This document shows, piece after piece, positions 6,117-12,522 of a stretch of 18,065 bases of DNA. Source of the DNA: Solirubrobacteraceae bacterium (GTDB taxonomy: Bacteria; Actinomycetota; Thermoleophilia; Solirubrobacterales; Solirubrobacteraceae); contig JAEMSV010000076.1 in assembly GCA_016462625.1 (NCBI GenBank), positions 1 to 18,065 on the forward strand, written 5' to 3'. The notes under the pieces are model-generated. The model was not told where the DNA came from. It made no database searches and saw only the letters and a list, made by a program, of their open reading frames with translations. A program made the position numbers and the translations under genes. How positions within the stretch are numbered: position 1 is the stretch's first letter; each line of letters starts with the position of its first letter.

Positions 6117-6908
6117 ATGGCACCGCTCGATCCCGCGCTGGTCCGCGCCCTGCACCCGGGCGTCACCCGTCGCCGCCACCTGCGGTCCGCAGGCGCGCCC
6201 CACGAGGTGTTCCAGACGTCCACGCTCGCTGCGCTCCTCGACGGCGCCTACGAGGGCGACGTCACGTTCGGCGAGCTGCGTCAGCATGGCGACCTGGGCC
6301 TGGGCACCCTGCAGCGCCTCGACGGCGAGATGATCGCCCTCGACGGTGAGTTCTGGCAGGCGAGCGCCGACGGCAGCGTCCGTCCGATCGCCGACGGCGA
6401 GCGCACCCCGTTTGCGGTGGTCTGCCCGTTCACGCCTGACCTGACGACCGAGCTTCCGACCAAGGGCCACGACGATCTGCTGTCCGCCATCGAGCGGTAC
6501 ATCGACGTCGGCACGGGGACGGCCGCCTTCCGGATCGACGGCCGCTTCAGCACCGTCGTCGCGCGGTCGGTCCCGCGCCAGCAGCGGCCCTATCCGCCGC
6601 TCGCCGCCGTCGCCGACCAGCAAGTCGTCTTCGAGTGGCACGACCTCGACGCCACCGTCGTCGGCTTCCGCTTCCCCGACGTGGCGGCCGGCATCGAGCT
6701 GCCCGGCTACCACCTGCACATCATCAGCGCCGACCGCACCCGCGGCGGCCACGTCTTGCGCGCCGACCTCGTCTACGGCGACATGCAGGTCGATCGCCTC
6801 AGCACGCTGCGGCTCGAGCTCCCGCCGGGGGTGCAGCTGCCCGGTGCGCCCGATGAGGAGCGCGCCGAAGTGCTCTCCGGCATCGAGCGGGGCCCGAAGG
6901 CCGCGTAG
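6117..6908 (+). CDS. budA: Acetolactate decarboxylase
   Basis: The enzyme (EC 4.1.1.5) converts (S)-2-acetolactate to (R)-acetoin plus CO2, diverting carbon from valine/leucine synthesis to acetoin. The 263-residue protein is the usual length. Signature parts are VFQTSTLAALLDGAYEGDVT (31-50), FGELRQHGDLGLGTLQRLDG (51-70), FAVVCPF (99-105), AFRIDGRFSTVVARSVPRQ (137-155) and GYHLHIISADRTRGGHVLRA (197-216). H199, H201 and H212 correspond to the zinc-binding histidines of the family. No signal peptide is seen, so it is cytoplasmic. No acetolactate synthase or butanediol dehydrogenase lies nearby; the upstream SDR is an atypical type and should not be assumed to be an acetoin reductase. The stop codon lies 6 bases from the converging cysA stop. 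Confidence 0.93.
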   Translation: MAPLDPALVRALHPGVTRRRHLRSAGAPHEVFQTSTLAALLDGAYEGDVTFGELRQHGDLGLGTLQRLDGEMIALDGEFWQASADGSVRPIADGERTPFAVVCPFTPDLTTELPTKGHDDLLSAIERYIDVGTGTAAFRIDGRFSTVVARSVPRQQRPYPPLAAVADQQVVFEWHDLDATVVGFRFPDVAAGIELPGYHLHIISADRTRGGHVLRADLVYGDMQVDRLSTLRLELPPGVQLPGAPDEERAEVLSGIERGPKAA

Positions 6909-6914
6909 CCCGAC

Positions 6915-7913
6915 CTACGCCGGCGCGGCTTCCTCGAGCGCCGGCTGGCCCGGACGCACGAACAGCGACTGGCCCTCGACGATCCCGAGCCGGGCTGCCT
7001 CACCGCGCGTGGTCTGAGCCGAGAGCGGCGCATCGTCGCCGTCGCGCAGCTCCACCCGCACCTCGAAGCCGAGGTGCACGACCCGCTCGACCGTCACGGC
7101 CACGGCGCCGTCGATCGGCTGGTGGCTGAGGACGAGGTCGTGCGGGCGCACCAGCGCGCCGCCGAGCACCGCGGTCGGGCCGAGGAAGGACATTACGAAG
7201 TCGTTGGCCGGGCCCTCGTAGACCTCGCGCGGGGAGCCCCACTGCTCGATCGCGCCCTCGTTGAGCACCGCGATGTGGTCGGCGACGTCCAGCGCCTCCT
7301 CCTGGTCGTGCGTGACCAGGACGGTGGTGACGCCGGTCTCGGTCTGCAGCTGGCGCAGCCAGGCGCGGAGGTCCTCGCGGACCTTCGCGTCGAGGGCGCC
7401 GAACGGCTCGTCGAGGAGCAGGACCTTGGGGTGGACGGCGAGCGCGCGGGCGAGCGCCATGCGCTGGCGCTGGCCGCCGGACAGCTGGGACGGGTAACGG
7501 TCCTGGTAGCCGCCAAGACCGACGATCTCCAGGAGCTCGTCCACGCGCTTGGCGACGTCCGCCTTGGGCTGCTTGCGGATCGACGGGCCGAAGCCGACGT
7601 TCTGCCGGACGGTCATGTGCTTGAACGCCGCGTAGTGCTGGAAGACGAACCCGATCTCGCGCTTCTGCGGCGGGACGTACGTCACGTCCTGGCCGCCGAT
7701 CTTCACGAGGCCGCCGTCGGGGATCTCCAGCCCGGCGATGGTCCGCAACAGCGTCGACTTGCCCGAGCCCGACGGGCCGAGCAGCGCGGTGAGCGACCCG
7801 CTGGGGATCGTCAGGTCGATGTCGCGCAGCGCGTGGTAGTCGCCGTAGTGCTTGTTGAGTCCCTCGACGACGATCGAGTGCGCGTCGAGCGACGGAACGT
7901 GGACGTCGGTCAT
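6915..7913 (-). CDS. cysA: Sulfate/thiosulfate ABC transporter ATP-binding protein
   Basis: This 332-residue cytoplasmic ATPase drives sulfate import by the CysTWA complex. Every ABC motif is intact: Y23/Y26 near the A-loop, Walker A GPSGSGKST (46-54), Q-loop Q92 in FVFQHYAAF, signature LSGGQRQR (144-151), Walker B VLLLDEP (164-170), D-loop GALD (172-175) and H-loop H202 in THDQEE. After about residue 240 comes the CysA-type C-terminal regulatory (TOBE-like) region with VRPHDL (255-260) and LGFEVRVEL (281-289). The ATG at 7913 overlaps the cysW stop as ATGA, indicating translational coupling. It is the last gene of the sbp-cysT-cysW-cysA operon. A related but truncated protein is encoded at 11231. 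Confidence 0.95.
   Translation of the reverse strand: MTDVHVPSLDAHSIVVEGLNKHYGDYHALRDIDLTIPSGSLTALLGPSGSGKSTLLRTIAGLEIPDGGLVKIGGQDVTYVPPQKREIGFVFQHYAAFKHMTVRQNVGFGPSIRKQPKADVAKRVDELLEIVGLGGYQDRYPSQLSGGQRQRMALARALAVHPKVLLLDEPFGALDAKVREDLRAWLRQLQTETGVTTVLVTHDQEEALDVADHIAVLNEGAIEQWGSPREVYEGPANDFVMSFLGPTAVLGGALVRPHDLVLSHQPIDGAVAVTVERVVHLGFEVRVELRDGDDAPLSAQTTRGEAARLGIVEGQSLFVRPGQPALEEAAPA
6919..6945. terminator. Hairpin at the convergent budA/cysA junction
   Basis: GCCGGCGC (6919-6926) and GCGCCGGC (6938-6945) form a perfect 8-bp stem with an 11-base loop. It lies inside the last codons of cysA and just after the budA stop, where a bidirectional stop signal would be expected. There is no T tract on either strand, so this is tentative; high-GC coding sequence yields such stems by chance. 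Confidence 0.35.
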
Positions 7914-8719
7914 ATGGCGGCGTTCCTCTTGCGGTCCAGCACGGTCATGAGCAGGAGCGTGATGATCGCCAGGATCATCAACAGGGTCGACGCGGCGTAG
8001 GCGCCGAAGACGTTGTGGTCGTCGATGTAGCGGGAATGCACCAGCAGGGTGAGCGTCTGGGACTCCCCGGCGACGCCCGCGGAAACCATGATCACCGCGC
8101 CGAACTCGCCGAGCGAGCGGGCGACGGTGAGCACGACGCCGTAGGTCAGGCTCCAGCGGATGGCAGGCAGGGTGATCCGCCAGAAGGTCTGCCAGCGCGA
8201 CGCGCCGAGAGTCGCGGCGGCCTGCTCCTGCTCCTCGCCGATCTCGTGCAGCACGGGTTCGACCTCGCGCACGACGAACGGCATCGTCACGAAGATCGTC
8301 GCCAGCACCATGCCGGGGAGGGCGAAGATCACCTTGAAGCCGGTGTCCTCGACGAAGCCGAGCCAGCCGCTCGAGCCCCACAGGAGGATCAGCGACGCGC
8401 CGACGACGATGGGGGACACGGCAAACGGCAGGTCGACGATCGCCTGCACGACGCCGCGGCCGCGGAACCGGCCCCGGACGAGCGCGAGTGCGGTGACGAT
8501 CCCGAAGACGACGTTGATCGGCACGACGATCGCGACGATGATCAGCGAGAGCGAGAGCGCCGAGATCGCAGCGGGCGTGGTGATCGACTCCCAGAACGCC
8601 ATGAAGCCGTCCTCGAACGTCCGGAAGAGGATCAGGACGAGCGGCGTGAGGACGAGGATCGCGAGGTAGCCGAGCGCGATCGTGCGCAGCGAGATCCGCG
8701 CCGGGGTCGACGGGGTCAT
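7910..8719 (-). CDS. cysW: Sulfate ABC transporter permease CysW
   Basis: This 269-residue permease has six predicted transmembrane helices. The cytoplasmic EAA loop that docks on the ATPase is clear: EEQEQAAATLGASRWQTFWR followed by ITLP. Further family marks are LARSLGEFGAV-like VARSLGEFGAVIMVSAG and ESQTLTLLVHSRYIDDHNVF near the C-terminus, the latter typical of CysW. The start at 8719 overlaps the cysT stop by ATGA, with GAGGAG 8 bases upstream; the stop overlaps the cysA start the same way. With CysT it forms the membrane channel of the sulfate importer. Confidence 0.94.
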   Translation of the reverse strand: MTPSTPARISLRTIALGYLAILVLTPLVLILFRTFEDGFMAFWESITTPAAISALSLSLIIVAIVVPINVVFGIVTALALVRGRFRGRGVVQAIVDLPFAVSPIVVGASLILLWGSSGWLGFVEDTGFKVIFALPGMVLATIFVTMPFVVREVEPVLHEIGEEQEQAAATLGASRWQTFWRITLPAIRWSLTYGVVLTVARSLGEFGAVIMVSAGVAGESQTLTLLVHSRYIDDHNVFGAYAASTLLMILAIITLLLMTVLDRKRNAAI

Positions 8720-9570
8720 GCGGCGTGCTCCTCGCGCCGGGCGGTCCGGCTGCCGAGCAGGCGGAGGAGCAGCAGCACGACGAACGCGATGAGCAGCAGC
8801 GCCACCGAGACCGCGGCAGCGTTGACGAACCGGTCGATCTCGATCTGCTTCTGGATGTACTGCGACGCGACCTCGGTCTCCTTCGGGATGCCGCCGCCGA
8901 TGAGGACGACCGAGCCGTACTCGCCGATCGCGCGGGTGAAGGCCAGGCCCCCGCCCGACAGCACCGCCGGAGCGAGCGTGGGGAGGATGATCTTCCGGAA
9001 GATCGTGAAGTTGCTCGCGCCCAGCGACGCAGCGGCCTCCTCGACCTCCTGGTCCATCTCGTGGAGGACCGGCTGCACGGCGCGCACCACGAAGGGCAGC
9101 GTCACGAACAGCAGCGCGATCACCAGCGCGGGGCGCGTCGCGTTGAGGTGGATGTCGAACGGGCTCTGCGGGCCGTAGAGCGAGAGCAGGACGATCGACG
9201 CGACGATCGTCGGCAGCGCGAACGGCAGGTCGATGAGCGCGTTGACGAAGCTCTTGCCCGGGAAGGTGTCGCGGACCAGCACCCAGGCGATCAGGGTCCC
9301 CATGACGACGTTGATCACGGCGACGACGATCGAGACGCCGACCGTGACCTGGAGCGCGGCGAGCGCAGCCGGCGCGTCGATGGCGTCGATGAACCCGCTG
9401 ATGCCGTTGTCGAAAGCGCGCGCGGTGATGGCCGCCAGGGGCAGCAGCACGATGACGCTCAGCCACAGCACGGCGACGCCGAGCCCGAGGGGCCCGACGC
9501 CTCCGGCGGCGGTGCGGGACAGGCGCCGCCGCTTGGCGGCGCCCGGTGCTGGTGCGGTCGTGGCGGCCAT
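8716..9570 (-). CDS. cysT: Sulfate ABC transporter permease CysT (CysU)
   Basis: This 284-residue permease has a basic cytoplasmic N-terminus (KRRRLSRTAAGG) and about six transmembrane helices. The EAA loop reads EEAAASLGASNFTIFRKIIL, and the later FTRAIGEYGSVVLIGGGIPK and ETEVASQYIQKQIE are typical of CysT and distinguish it from CysW. It starts 10 bases after the sbp stop and ends in an ATGA overlap with cysW. It pairs with CysW to form the translocation path. Confidence 0.94.
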   Translation of the reverse strand: MAATTAPAPGAAKRRRLSRTAAGGVGPLGLGVAVLWLSVIVLLPLAAITARAFDNGISGFIDAIDAPAALAALQVTVGVSIVVAVINVVMGTLIAWVLVRDTFPGKSFVNALIDLPFALPTIVASIVLLSLYGPQSPFDIHLNATRPALVIALLFVTLPFVVRAVQPVLHEMDQEVEEAAASLGASNFTIFRKIILPTLAPAVLSGGGLAFTRAIGEYGSVVLIGGGIPKETEVASQYIQKQIEIDRFVNAAAVSVALLLIAFVVLLLLRLLGSRTARREEHAA

Positions 9571-9580
9571 CAGGCGCGGC

Positions 9581-10615
9581 TCAGCCGGTCGCCTTGTCGT
9601 AGATCTTCGCGATCGAGCCGTTGTCCGGATCGAAGAACTTCTCGTCGACGTCGGGCCAGCCGCCGAGGTCCGCGATGGTCCACAGCTTCTCCGGATCAGG
9701 GAACTTGTCGGCGTACTCGGCCAGGATCTCCTCGTTGACGGGGCGGAAACCGGCCTCGGCCCACAGCTTCTGGCCCTCGTCGCTGTAGAGGAACTCCTTG
9801 AAGGCCTCGGCCTGCTCGGGGTGCTTGCTGTTGTTCAGCACCGCGACGGGGTTCTCGATCTTGAACGTGCCGGGCGGGGTGACGTAGTCGACCTTCTCGC
9901 CCTCGCCCTTGATGAAGAGCGCCTCGTTCTCGTAGGTCAGCAGCACGTCGCCGGTGCCCTGCAGGAACGTCTCGGTCGCCTCACGGCCGGACTTCGGCTG
10001 GACCTTGACGTGCTCGGAGACGAGCGTGTCGATGTACGCCAGGCCGGCGGCCTCGTCCTTGCCGCCGTCGCTCTTGACGGCGTACGGCGCGAGCAGGTTC
10101 CACTTCGCCGAGCCCGAGCTGAACGGGTTCGGGGTGACGACCTCGACACCGGGCTTGATGATGTCGTCCCAGTCCTTGATGCCCTTCGGATTCCCGGCGC
10201 GGGTCACGATGGTGACAACGGACCCGAACGCCAATCCCTTGTGCGCGTCCTGATTCCAGTCCTCGTCGACGATGCCCGCCTTGACCAGGCGCGTGACGTC
10301 GGGCTCGACGGAGAAGTTCACGACATCGGTCTGCAGGCCGGCCTCGACCTTGCGCGACTGATCGCCCGACGCGCCGTAGGACTGCGCGAACGTCACGCCC
10401 TTGCCCGCGTCGGTCTTCTGGAAGGCCGGGATGAGCTTGTCGAAGCCCGGCTTCGGGACCGCGTAGGCGACGAGGGAGAGCTTCGCGCCGTTGCCGCTCG
10501 ATGACGCGCTGCTGTCTCCGGAGTCCTCCGTGCTGTCGCTCGAGCCGCCGCAGGCGGCGAGGGCGACGGCAGACAGGGCGACACCGAGCGCGGTGGTCAG
10601 GGCGTGTGGGCGCAT
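9581..10615 (-). CDS. sbp: Sulfate-binding lipoprotein
   Basis: The 344-residue protein is an exported lipoprotein: a short signal peptide ends in the lipobox ALAAC with the lipidated cysteine at C22, followed by a Ser/Gly/Asp-rich flexible spacer (23-43). The mature part is a Sbp/CysP-type periplasmic-binding-protein fold: LSLVAYAVPKPGFDKLIPAF (47-66), FAQSYGASGDQSRKV (76-90), NFSVEPDV (100-107) and NPFSSGSAKWN (163-173), the counterpart of the NPKTSGGARWN sulfate-site motif. It delivers sulfate (or thiosulfate) to CysTW outside the membrane. The ATG at 10615 has GAGG 4 bases upstream. It is the first gene of the transporter operon, downstream of the inverted repeat at 10640-10677. Confidence 0.93.
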   Translation of the reverse strand: MRPHALTTALGVALSAVALAACGGSSDSTEDSGDSSASSSGNGAKLSLVAYAVPKPGFDKLIPAFQKTDAGKGVTFAQSYGASGDQSRKVEAGLQTDVVNFSVEPDVTRLVKAGIVDEDWNQDAHKGLAFGSVVTIVTRAGNPKGIKDWDDIIKPGVEVVTPNPFSSGSAKWNLLAPYAVKSDGGKDEAAGLAYIDTLVSEHVKVQPKSGREATETFLQGTGDVLLTYENEALFIKGEGEKVDYVTPPGTFKIENPVAVLNNSKHPEQAEAFKEFLYSDEGQKLWAEAGFRPVNEEILAEYADKFPDPEKLWTIADLGGWPDVDEKFFDPDNGSIAKIYDKATG

Positions 10616-10639
10616 GCAACCTCGACTTCCAGAATGGGG

Positions 10640-10677
10640 ACAAACCCGATCGGTCCTCTAATTCCGATCGGGTTTGT
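10640..10677 (-). promoter_or_regulatory. Perfect inverted repeat upstream of sbp: operator and/or terminator
   Basis: ACAAACCCGATCGG (10640-10653) and CCGATCGGGTTTGT (10664-10677) are perfect 14-bp complements around a 10-base AT-rich loop. Each arm ends in the palindrome CCGATCGG, so there are two dyad boxes 18 bp apart, as expected for tandem repressor dimers. ATTCCGATCGGG resembles the general form of CymR/Rrf2 operators (ATTCC-x-AT-x-GG), and a cysteine-free Rrf2 regulator is encoded 1.4 kb away. It lies 21 bases downstream of the carbonic anhydrase stop, so it could also be an intrinsic terminator for that gene. It overlaps the transcription start predicted from the TAATAT box at 10680-10685. 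Confidence 0.65.
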
Positions 10678-10679
10678 GC

Positions 10680-10685
10680 ATATTA
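10680..10685 (-). promoter_or_regulatory. Predicted -10 element of the sbp-cysTWA operon
   Basis: TAATAT on the minus strand, within GGTAATATG, is the best -10 box upstream of sbp. TGGACT at 10701-10706 could be a -35 box with a short 15-bp spacer. The transcript would start near 10673, at the edge of the inverted repeat, giving a leader of about 58 bases. The carbonic anhydrase gene has a matching GGTAATGT box. Confidence 0.45.
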
Positions 10686-10698
10686 CCCCACGCGAGGT

Positions 10699-11172
10699 TC
10701 AGTCCACCTCGACGAGTCGGCCGTTCTCCACGTGGAAGACGAATCCGCGCACGGCGTCGCGGTGGGGGAGGGCGTCGCAGGCGCGTACGCGGGACACGGA
10801 CTCCTCGACCGTCTGGTACGGCGTCGACAGCCAGGGCGGCGGGCTGCCGGTGTCGCGTTCGATCTCCGCGTTCAGCGCGTCCTCGTCGAGCTGCGCCGCG
10901 CCGCAGTCGGTGTGGTGGACGACCATGACCTCCTGCGTGCCCATGAGCCGCTGGCTGATGGCCAGCGCCCGGAGCTCTGCGTCGCCGACGACGCCGCCGG
11001 GGTTGCGCAGGATGTGGGCGTCGCCGGGCTGGATGCCGAGGACGCGCACGGGGTCGATCCGTGCGTCCATGCACATCAGGATGGCCAGCCCGCGTCGCGG
11101 CGGAGCGCCCATCGTCGCGATGTTCTCGGCGGCGATCGCTGCGGCCCGGATGACGTCGTCGATGGCACTCAT
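10699..11172 (-). CDS. Beta-class carbonic anhydrase
   Basis: The 157-residue cytoplasmic protein interconverts CO2 and bicarbonate. Zinc ligands and catalytic residues are visible: C34-x-D36-x-R38 in MCMDARIDP, and H87-x-x-C90 in HHTDCG. ILRNPGGVV (54-62) is the usual loop after the first ligand. At about 160 residues it belongs to the short beta-CA type common in actinobacteria. The C-terminus GFVFHVENGRLVEVD is also typical. It lies between the sulfate operon and the divergent ABC-like gene, co-directional with the operon. No SulP domain is attached, so any link to sulfate uptake rests on position alone. Confidence 0.92.
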   Translation of the reverse strand: MSAIDDVIRAAAIAAENIATMGAPPRRGLAILMCMDARIDPVRVLGIQPGDAHILRNPGGVVGDAELRALAISQRLMGTQEVMVVHHTDCGAAQLDEDALNAEIERDTGSPPPWLSTPYQTVEESVSRVRACDALPHRDAVRGFVFHVENGRLVEVD

Positions 11173-11230
11173 TCCGTCTAAACACCCTGTTTTCGGTCGA
11201 CATTACCTATATTCTCTGCAAGCCCGCCTC
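11173..11230. promoter_or_regulatory. Divergent promoter region between carbonic anhydrase and ABC-like gene
   Basis: This 58-base gap must drive both genes. On the minus strand GGTAATGT (box TAATGT at 11200-11205) is placed to start the carbonic anhydrase mRNA with a leader of about 20 bases. On the plus strand TATATT (11208-11213) or TATTCT (11210-11215) could serve the ABC-like gene. The two sets overlap, so one bound regulator could affect both. Confidence 0.4.
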
Positions 11231-11938
11231 ATGGACCCGCGAATCACGACACTAAATGGCCTGGACGAAGTCGGCCTCAAGCTGGGCTCCGGCTCGGTCA
11301 CGGCGCTGCTCGGGCCGTCCGGTGGCGGGAAGTCGGCGCTGCTGCACACGGTCCACGCGCACGACGGCGTCGAGAGCGTCCTGGTCGAGCCCGCGCCGGG
11401 TGGCGCGCGGCAGCTGGCCGCGCTCCTCGCGGCCCTCGACACGCGCCCCGGCGTGCTGCTTCTCGACGAGCCGTTCTCGGCGCTCGACGCCGAGCAGCGA
11501 CAGCAGCTGCGCGTGCGCCTGCGTGAGGGCGACGTGACCGTCATCCTGGCGACGCACGACCAGCAGGAGGCGCTGGAGGTGGCCGATCACGTCGTCGTCG
11601 TGCGCGACGGGCGCGTCGAGCAGGCCGGCACGCCGGACGAGATCTATGACGCGCCGGCCTCGCCGGTCGCGATGGCCGCGGTGGGCCGCGTCGCCCAGCT
11701 GGGCGGGGGCTTCGTCCGGCCCCACGACGTCGACGTCCACGTCGAGCCGGTGGAGGGCGGGCTTGAGGCGCAGATCGCGGAGATCACGCGGGTCGGCTTC
11801 GAGGTCCGGATCCGTGCCGAGCTTGCGGACGGCCATGTCGCCCACGCGGCGGTGACGCGCCACGAGGCGCTCGAGCTCGAGCTCGAACCCGGCCAGATCG
11901 TCTGGCTGCGCCCGCACCGCGTGCATACGTTCGCGTAG
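11231..11938 (+). CDS. CysA-like ATPase lacking the ABC helical subdomain
   Basis: This 235-residue protein is plainly related to CysA but reduced. Walker A GPSGGGKS (28-35), Walker B VLLLDEP (75-81), D-loop SALD (83-86), H-loop H109 in THDQQEA and the C-terminal CysA-type region (FVRPHDVDVHVEP, 161-173; VGFEVRI, 188-194) are all present. Only 45 residues separate the Walker A lysine from the Walker B aspartate, against 116 in the CysA of this window. The Q-loop, the helical subdomain and the LSGGQ signature are missing; APGGARQLAALLAAL (55-69) sits where the signature helix would be. The N-terminal A-loop aromatic residue is also absent. It should not be able to form a normal ABC nucleotide sandwich or dock on CysT/CysW EAA loops. 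It may be a nucleotide-binding regulator. The frame is intact with good codon texture, so it is not an obvious pseudogene. Confidence 0.85.
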   Translation: MDPRITTLNGLDEVGLKLGSGSVTALLGPSGGGKSALLHTVHAHDGVESVLVEPAPGGARQLAALLAALDTRPGVLLLDEPFSALDAEQRQQLRVRLREGDVTVILATHDQQEALEVADHVVVVRDGRVEQAGTPDEIYDAPASPVAMAAVGRVAQLGGGFVRPHDVDVHVEPVEGGLEAQIAEITRVGFEVRIRAELADGHVAHAAVTRHEALELELEPGQIVWLRPHRVHTFA

Positions 11939-11979
11939 GACGTGCAAGCCCCTCGGCGCGTTCCCGCCTCGCCGTCCGG

Positions 11980-11985
11980 CATGAT
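11980..11985 (+). promoter_or_regulatory. -10 element, leaderless-type promoter
   Basis: CATGAT is followed by 6 bases and then the GTG at 11992. The preceding stop is 53 bases upstream, so the regulator could be transcribed separately or together with the ABC-like gene. Confidence 0.4.
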
Positions 11986-11991
11986 GCGCCG

Positions 11992-12453
11992 GTGCGCGTC
12001 TCAGCGAAGGTCGACTACGCCCTGCGCGCCGCAAGCGAACTCGCGGCGGCGGAGGGAACCGGCTCACCCGTGAAGGCCGACGCCATCGCGAAGGCCCAGG
12101 AGATTCCGGTGAAGTTCCTGGAGAACATCCTGCAGTCGCTGCGCCACGCGGGCATCGTGCACAGCAAGCGCGGTCCGGACGGCGGGCACCTGCTGGCCCG
12201 GCCCGCCAAGGAGATCACGCTCGCCGACGTGATCCGCGCGATCGACGGCCCACTGGCCGGTGTGTCGGGCCAGTCGCCGGATCAGCTGACGTTCCATGGC
12301 AGCGCCGAGCCGATGCGGGAGGTCTGGGTCGCGGTGCGGGCAAACCTCCGCGCCGTCCTCGAGCACGTCACGCTCGCCGACGTCGCGTCGGGGAAGCTGC
12401 CCAAGCCCGTGCTGAAGCTGACGAGCGCCCCTGACGCCTGGGAACGCCGCTGA
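11992..12453 (+). CDS. Rrf2-family regulator without cysteines (CymR-like)
   Basis: The 153-residue protein has the Rrf2 winged helix at the N-terminus: VSAKVDYALRAASELAAAEG (3-22), a recognition helix in IPVKFLENILQSLRHAGIV (38-56), and the wing SKRGPDGGHLLARPAKEITL (58-77), followed by ADVIRAIDGPL. IscR, NsrR and RsrR hold an iron-sulfur cluster through three cysteines or equivalents; this protein has none at all, so it is of the cluster-free kind exemplified by CymR, the cysteine/sulfur-metabolism repressor. The location beside sulfate uptake genes supports a sulfur-control role. The likely operator is the double CCGATCGG palindrome upstream of sbp. The start is the GTG at 11992, with a leaderless-type -10 box. 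Confidence 0.88.
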   Translation: MRVSAKVDYALRAASELAAAEGTGSPVKADAIAKAQEIPVKFLENILQSLRHAGIVHSKRGPDGGHLLARPAKEITLADVIRAIDGPLAGVSGQSPDQLTFHGSAEPMREVWVAVRANLRAVLEHVTLADVASGKLPKPVLKLTSAPDAWERR

Positions 12454-12472
12454 CGCCTGGCGCGTCGGCGTC
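12431..12472 (+). repeat. 11-bp direct repeat and weak hairpin at the end of the Rrf2 gene
   Basis: CTGACGCCTGG occurs at 12431-12441 and again at 12450-12460, spanning the stop codon. GACGCC (12452-12457) can pair with GGCGTC (12467-12472) over a 9-base loop, followed by TTGT, which may act as a weak terminator. The stem is only 6 bp and has a competing alternative. Confidence 0.35.
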
Positions 12473-12522
12473 TTGTCCACAGCGTCCACGGCAGGTCCCG
12501 CCCGTTTCGACATCGGGCCAAC

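Noticed and set aside
7074..9738. Several long plus-strand frames opposite cysA, cysW and cysT
   Set aside because: They have Arg/Asp/Glu/His-rich composition typical of antisense frames of GC-rich membrane-protein genes; the sulfate transporter genes explain the interval.
10604..11230. Upstream extension of the CysA-like frame by 209 codons
   Set aside because: It is antisense to the carbonic anhydrase gene and has Ser/Arg/Met-rich composition unlike protein. The ATG at 11231 fits the homology start.
11868..11890. Short tandem CTCGAG units
   Set aside because: They encode the Leu-Glu repeat LELELEP in the CysA-like protein; composition explains the repeat and nothing suggests a site.
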